NCBI GenBank assembly: GCA_003024785.1
Contig: PUQB01000370.1
Span: 62,001 to 126,000, forward strand
DNA from: Selaginella tamariscina
Taxonomy: Eukaryota; Streptophyta; Lycopodiopsida; Selaginellales; Selaginellaceae
DNA: 64,000 nt
Direction of reading: 5' to 3'
The translations under genes were made by a program, and so were the position numbers. Positions within the stretch are counted from its first letter, which is position 1. Every line of letters begins with the position of its first letter. Under the pieces are notes generated by a model. It had not been told where the DNA came from, did not search any database, and saw only the letters and a program-made list of their open reading frames with translations. This document shows positions 60,827-64,000 of this stretch, one piece after another.

Positions 60827-61286
60827 ACAGGGATACTTACACATCAATAAGACCTGGCATAATGACTGCATTCCCATAATTAATCACATAAATGTCTTCT
60901 TTGTTCTTTGAAGGTGCTTCTTGCTGAGTAATGGATATTATTTTTGCATTGTCAACTTCCACTAGAAATATTTTATCAATTTTAATGTTAATTAATCTAA
61001 AATAAATTAATTAATCTTAATTATACATGTTACACGTGAAATTAAAAGTTTATATATTTTAATAGATTAGTTTTACACTACCTGATGCTGGGATTATGCC
61101 TTCGGAAGTCAGTACACGTTTACTATATAGAATGAAATGTTTGTATGGTAAAAGCCCACAAAGTTCACCCTGGAAAAAATAAATTTAATCTAAATGGGAC
61201 TATAGAAATTAAAAATAAAATTAGATAAATCAAACCTTAGCGTGAATCGATAACAAGATAATTAGCAGTACTGATAATCTCGCCAT
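57595..61286 (-). CDS. ALN: Allantoinase
   Basis: Hydrolyses allantoin to allantoate in purine catabolism, in the ER in plants. The start at 61286 gives [17 protein letters not shown], a signal-peptide-like helix. Amidohydrolase marks in order: [18 protein letters not shown] (HxH metal ligands), [41 protein letters not shown] (bridging Lys), [41 protein letters not shown] (metal Asp), [11 protein letters not shown] and [15 protein letters not shown]; the end is GKAILAVHV. About a dozen exons. Near 59915-59918 the frame slips by one between YGRP and ILVHAE. The intron 59530-59814 contains two extra copies of the preceding exon end. The last intron may use a GC donor at 57804. Divergent partner CTU2 starts 122 bp away. 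Confidence 0.93.
58767..58841. repeat. Perfect hairpin, 36-bp arms, 3-nt loop
   Basis: Arms 58767-58802 and 58806-58841 are exact reverse complements. The mixed-sequence core is AGATTATGTCAGGGGTATAT, flanked by (TA)n. It lies in an allantoinase intron. It could be a small foldback element or a precursor-like RNA hairpin. Confidence 0.92.
59563..59831 (-). repeat. Triplicated exon end plus microsatellite donor in allantoinase
   Basis: The 18-bp CCAAGAAGGTGGTCTGGA (plus strand) occurs at 59599-59616, 59701-59718 and 59814-59831. Each is preceded by (CA)n and followed by (CT)n; the periods are 102 and 113 bp. On the coding strand each reads as the end of the exon (SRPPSW) running into (GT)n. 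Confidence 0.95.
60729..60822. repeat. (TA)n(GA)n microsatellite in allantoinase intron
   Basis: About 11 TA units then about 36 GA units. It is preceded on the plus strand by GT, CT and CA runs (60670-60728), which makes a CT-CA-TA-GA compound block. Confidence 0.92.
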
Positions 61287-61408
61287 CGCAATTGAGGGCG
61301 TTTCACTAATGCGAATATTCAGATAATATTCTTATTCGACAGGGATATACCTTTTCTATTTTAAATATATTTTCAATAATCTGTTTTTAGGGTTCATAGC
61401 TAGGTTTT
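61287..61408. promoter_or_regulatory. Divergent promoter of allantoinase and CTU2
   Basis: 122 bp between the two start codons. It is AT-rich, with TTTTTAGGGTT at 61385 as a telo-box-like element close to the CTU2 start. Both leaders must overlap this interval. Confidence 0.6.
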
Positions 61409-61774
61409 ATGGGCGGGGAATGTGGCGGATCAGGCGACTGCGGGGGATGCAGCGGCGCCGCTTCGGGCAGATCGTTCTCATCTTCTCCACCGGTATGTAT
61501 CAAATGTAAGCAAGCGCCAGCAGTAGCTCGGGCAAATCAAACGGAGCCAGTCTGTGCACAATGCCTTCGATCTGCAGTCTGTGCCAAGCTCAAAACGGTT
61601 CTCAGTACACACGCTCAGGTCCGTGGGTGCGCATGGTATATATCGTATATACATGATGTGGTATGTGTGTGTGTGTTTGTATAGAGGCACACATTGATAT
61701 GTCTGTATTCATGTTTATATGAACATCTGGTATACACACGCACACATAAAACTGCTTTATAATTATGTATGCAT

Positions 61775-61821
<47 letters not shown>

Positions 61822-63552
61822 ACTCTAGGGATATTTGAAACTCCTGTGGTCATACGAAATATTTATAACATTTGTTAACATGTATCTATAACACACATAC
61901 ACACACTGATGTGAGTATATGTAAACCAATAATAGGTGAGCGCTCGAGACAAGATATTAGTCGCATTTTCTGGCGGATTTTCTTCTCGAGTTGCCTTGGA
62001 GCTTCTGTCCGAGATACGAGCCGATGCCATGGCTTCTCGGTCTCCGAATGCACTCAGTTTTGACGTCGGGGTTGCGTTCATAGATGAGTCTCTTGCATTC
62101 GAAGGCTCCGAGGAACACAGTGAACATGTAAAACAGGAGATTCAAAGAATAGTTTCAGGTGTTCCTCTTCACATTGGTGCACTTGAAGATGTTTTTGATG
62201 AAGAATCTAGCGAGAAAGGTTAGTAACAAAACGGTATATTACTATTCATGTTTACCTTAGCTTACATTGTGTGTGTGTGTGTGTGTGTGTTATTCTCCAG
62301 GCGTCTCTATCATTATGGAACGGAGAATTGCATTTAATCCATTATTGATATATAGTACATAATTTATATGACTTCGTATATGAGACCAGTCCGAGTCATA
62401 TGTGTCTTATGTCTATCTATAGCCGTACTCAGGTATCTTGTAACCTTATTACATCATTACAAACAGCGGGATATAGAATATAGTTATCACTTGTGTATAT
62501 AATTTCTGTATGTGCATTAGGAGGCAGTTCGTAACATACATGTATATACGCGTCTGTGTAAACTTTTAAGTGTTTAGATTTAGATTAGCTATAGTTCCAC
62601 TACAAGTCCATATATATATTCACAATCTTATTTGTATAATATACGCTAGGCAGGCTAAGGATACGGGAGCTGCTAGATTCCGTCACAGATACAACGGGAA
62701 AAGAGGACTTAATTGAAATACTTCGAATGGAGCTTCTGAATATGATAGCCGAGAAGCACAACTACACAAAGCTCGTCTTGGGATCAAACTCAACAAGGAT
62801 TGCCACAAGGATCATTGCTGCAACTGCAAAAGGACAAGGTAAGCAGAAGTGTGTGTGTGTGTGTGTGTGTGTGTGAGTGAGAGAGAGAGAGTTAATTGTG
62901 TTATATATATATATATATATAGGTCGGTCACTTACTGCGGGAGTGGAATATTTTGACGGGAGATGGCATGCTCCAGTTATTTTACCCCTTCGGGACTGTG
63001 CTGCTAAAGAGCTTGCATTATTTTGTCACTTTTTTGGCCTCGAGACTGTGCCTGTGAGAGGATTCAACCAAGACACTACCATCAACAGCTTGTGCAGTAG
63101 GTACGTGTCTCCTGTGTGCGTGTGCATATATAGTATACATTCAATATATATTTATATATATGTATGTACTGTGTATTGTGTACAGATTTGTTATGACGTT
63201 GCGTGAGGAAAATCCAGCAAGGGATCACACTATAGTTAGAACAGCGGGTAAATTAACTCCATTCAGTTTCAATAAACCCACAGAGACGGATTGGAACCCG
63301 AGACGCCGGACAAAGAGAACAAATCATACAAACCAGGCTGCTGCTAAGGAGCCACTTTGTAGACTATGCCGGTCCCCATTGGGTGAATATTCTCCACGCG
63401 ACAATGGATATTCTCCTGGGTTCTGTTCGAGCTGTGAGCTTCAGATTCTGAGTGGTAAAGGTGTGGTTGGGTTGCTTCCTGCTCGGATTCGAAACAGGGA
63501 CCTCATGGAGGCCGAAATAAGGGAGTATTTAATATTAGATGACACAATATAA
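61409..63552 (+). CDS. CTU2: Cytoplasmic tRNA 2-thiolation protein 2
   Basis: CTU2/NCS2 works with CTU1/NCS6 to thiolate wobble U34 of Lys, Gln and Glu tRNAs, using sulfur from URM1. Exons: 61409-61618, 61936-62219, 62650-62840, 62922-63100 and 63186-63552. N-terminal Cys pairs CIKCKQA and CAQCLRSAVCAK match the family. The degenerate PP-loop is VAFSGGFSSRVALELL, then VGVAFIDES, KLVLGSNSTRIATRII, LPLRDCAAKELALFCHF and a C-terminal zinc-binding CRLCRSPLG...FCSSCEL. About 410 residues, normal for plants. All exon joins keep frame. The intron after 62840 is GT, GA and TA repeats almost throughout and ends TATATATAG. Confidence 0.92.
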
Positions 63553-63730
63553 ATATATACATCTCTCTCTCTCTCTCACACACACACTTATATAGATAGT
63601 ATACATGTACTTATGAATGCCAAGAATATGTAGTACTAAAGTATGGGAAAGAATACTCTCTCTCTCACACACACGCATGTATAAACATTATCTCATGTAT
63701 TTAACAATAATACAAACCATAAAAGACTTA

Positions 63731-63961
63731 TTACTTGAAAGCTGCTTTTCTTCGAACCTCGTATGCATAACTTAGAGCAATCACAACAGCGGAGACGGCG
63801 AGGCCAAACGCACTGTGAGCCAACACAGTGGGCGTGCTCACATACGCATCTGCGTTTGCAGAAGGCTTTGCATTTGCAAACGCTGGGGACGTATACTTGC
63901 ATCCAAGCTCAGACAGCTTCTTATGTGATTCTGCATAGTCTTTAAAGAATGCCTCTTCATC
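63731..63961 (-). CDS. Peroxisomal/microbody ascorbate peroxidase, last exon (partial)
   Basis: Only the final exon (77 codons with stop) is inside the window; the gene continues past 64000. DEEAFFKDYAESHKKLSELG is the C-terminal end of the plant APX heme domain. It is followed by a linker and a membrane helix (VLAHSAFGLAVSAVVIALSY) with a basic tail YEVRRKAAFK. That helix plus basic tail is the targeting signal of membrane-bound peroxisomal APX3-type enzymes, which reduce H2O2 with ascorbate. The acceptor is TATCAG at 63962-63967; the upstream intron holds a GA run. Convergent with CTU2 across 178 bp. Confidence 0.88.
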   Translation of the reverse strand, partial: DEEAFFKDYAESHKKLSELGCKYTSPAFANAKPSANADAYVSTPTVLAHSAFGLAVSAVVIALSYAYEVRRKAAFK

Positions 63962-64000
63962 CTGATATGTATTCATTAGTGTCTCTCTCTCTCTCTCTCT

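Overview
The window is nuclear DNA of a land plant, most likely a seedless one (bryophyte or lycophyte). The genes have many short, AT-rich introns. The set includes a KORRIGAN-type cellulase, allantoinase, peroxisomal-type ascorbate peroxidase, several pentatricopeptide-repeat (PPR) proteins and a plant Gag1-clamp/DUF4050 protein. One of the Ty3/Gypsy elements has a chromovirus pol of the kind reported from mosses, lycophytes and fungi rather than from typical seed-plant lineages. The taxon is an inference.

Layout. 1-15 kb: 3' part of PIG-F (+), ribosome-biogenesis factor NSA2 (+), a P-class PPR gene (-), KORRIGAN endoglucanase (+) and a DUF4050/Gag1-clamp gene (-). 15-25 kb: a microsatellite-dense spacer, a SpoU/TrmH RNA 2'-O-methyltransferase (-), and two convergent PLS-class PPR genes whose 3' ends nearly touch. 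23.4-33.1 kb: a direct tandem duplication of about 4.85 kb that copies most of the second PPR gene and its upstream repeat. 33-51 kb: no intact host gene found; an unidentified decayed coding repeat, then a three-level nest of LTR elements (old Gypsy remnant, a Gypsy element inside it, and a Tcn1-like chromovirus inside that). 51.2-56.1 kb: a young Ty1/Copia element with a 5-bp target duplication, inserted into the same repeat family that lies in the duplication. 56-64 kb: a BTB-BACK gene (+), allantoinase (-), CTU2/NCS2 tRNA thiolation gene (+, divergent from allantoinase across about 120 bp) and the last exon of a peroxisomal-type ascorbate peroxidase (-).

The genes are mostly unrelated housekeeping functions (GPI anchors, ribosome assembly, organelle RNA processing, cell wall, purine catabolism, tRNA wobble modification, peroxide removal). 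There is no operon-like system.

The main oddities are structural. Many 5' splice sites are the first GT of a (GT)n microsatellite. In allantoinase an exon end plus its microsatellite donor is present three times in tandem. Two introns are stop-free multiples of three. Telo-box-like arrays overlap start codons. A perfect 36-bp-arm hairpin sits in an allantoinase intron. Several otherwise conserved genes each need one extra base, and the tandem duplicate differs mostly by small indels; together these suggest residual assembly error at short runs.
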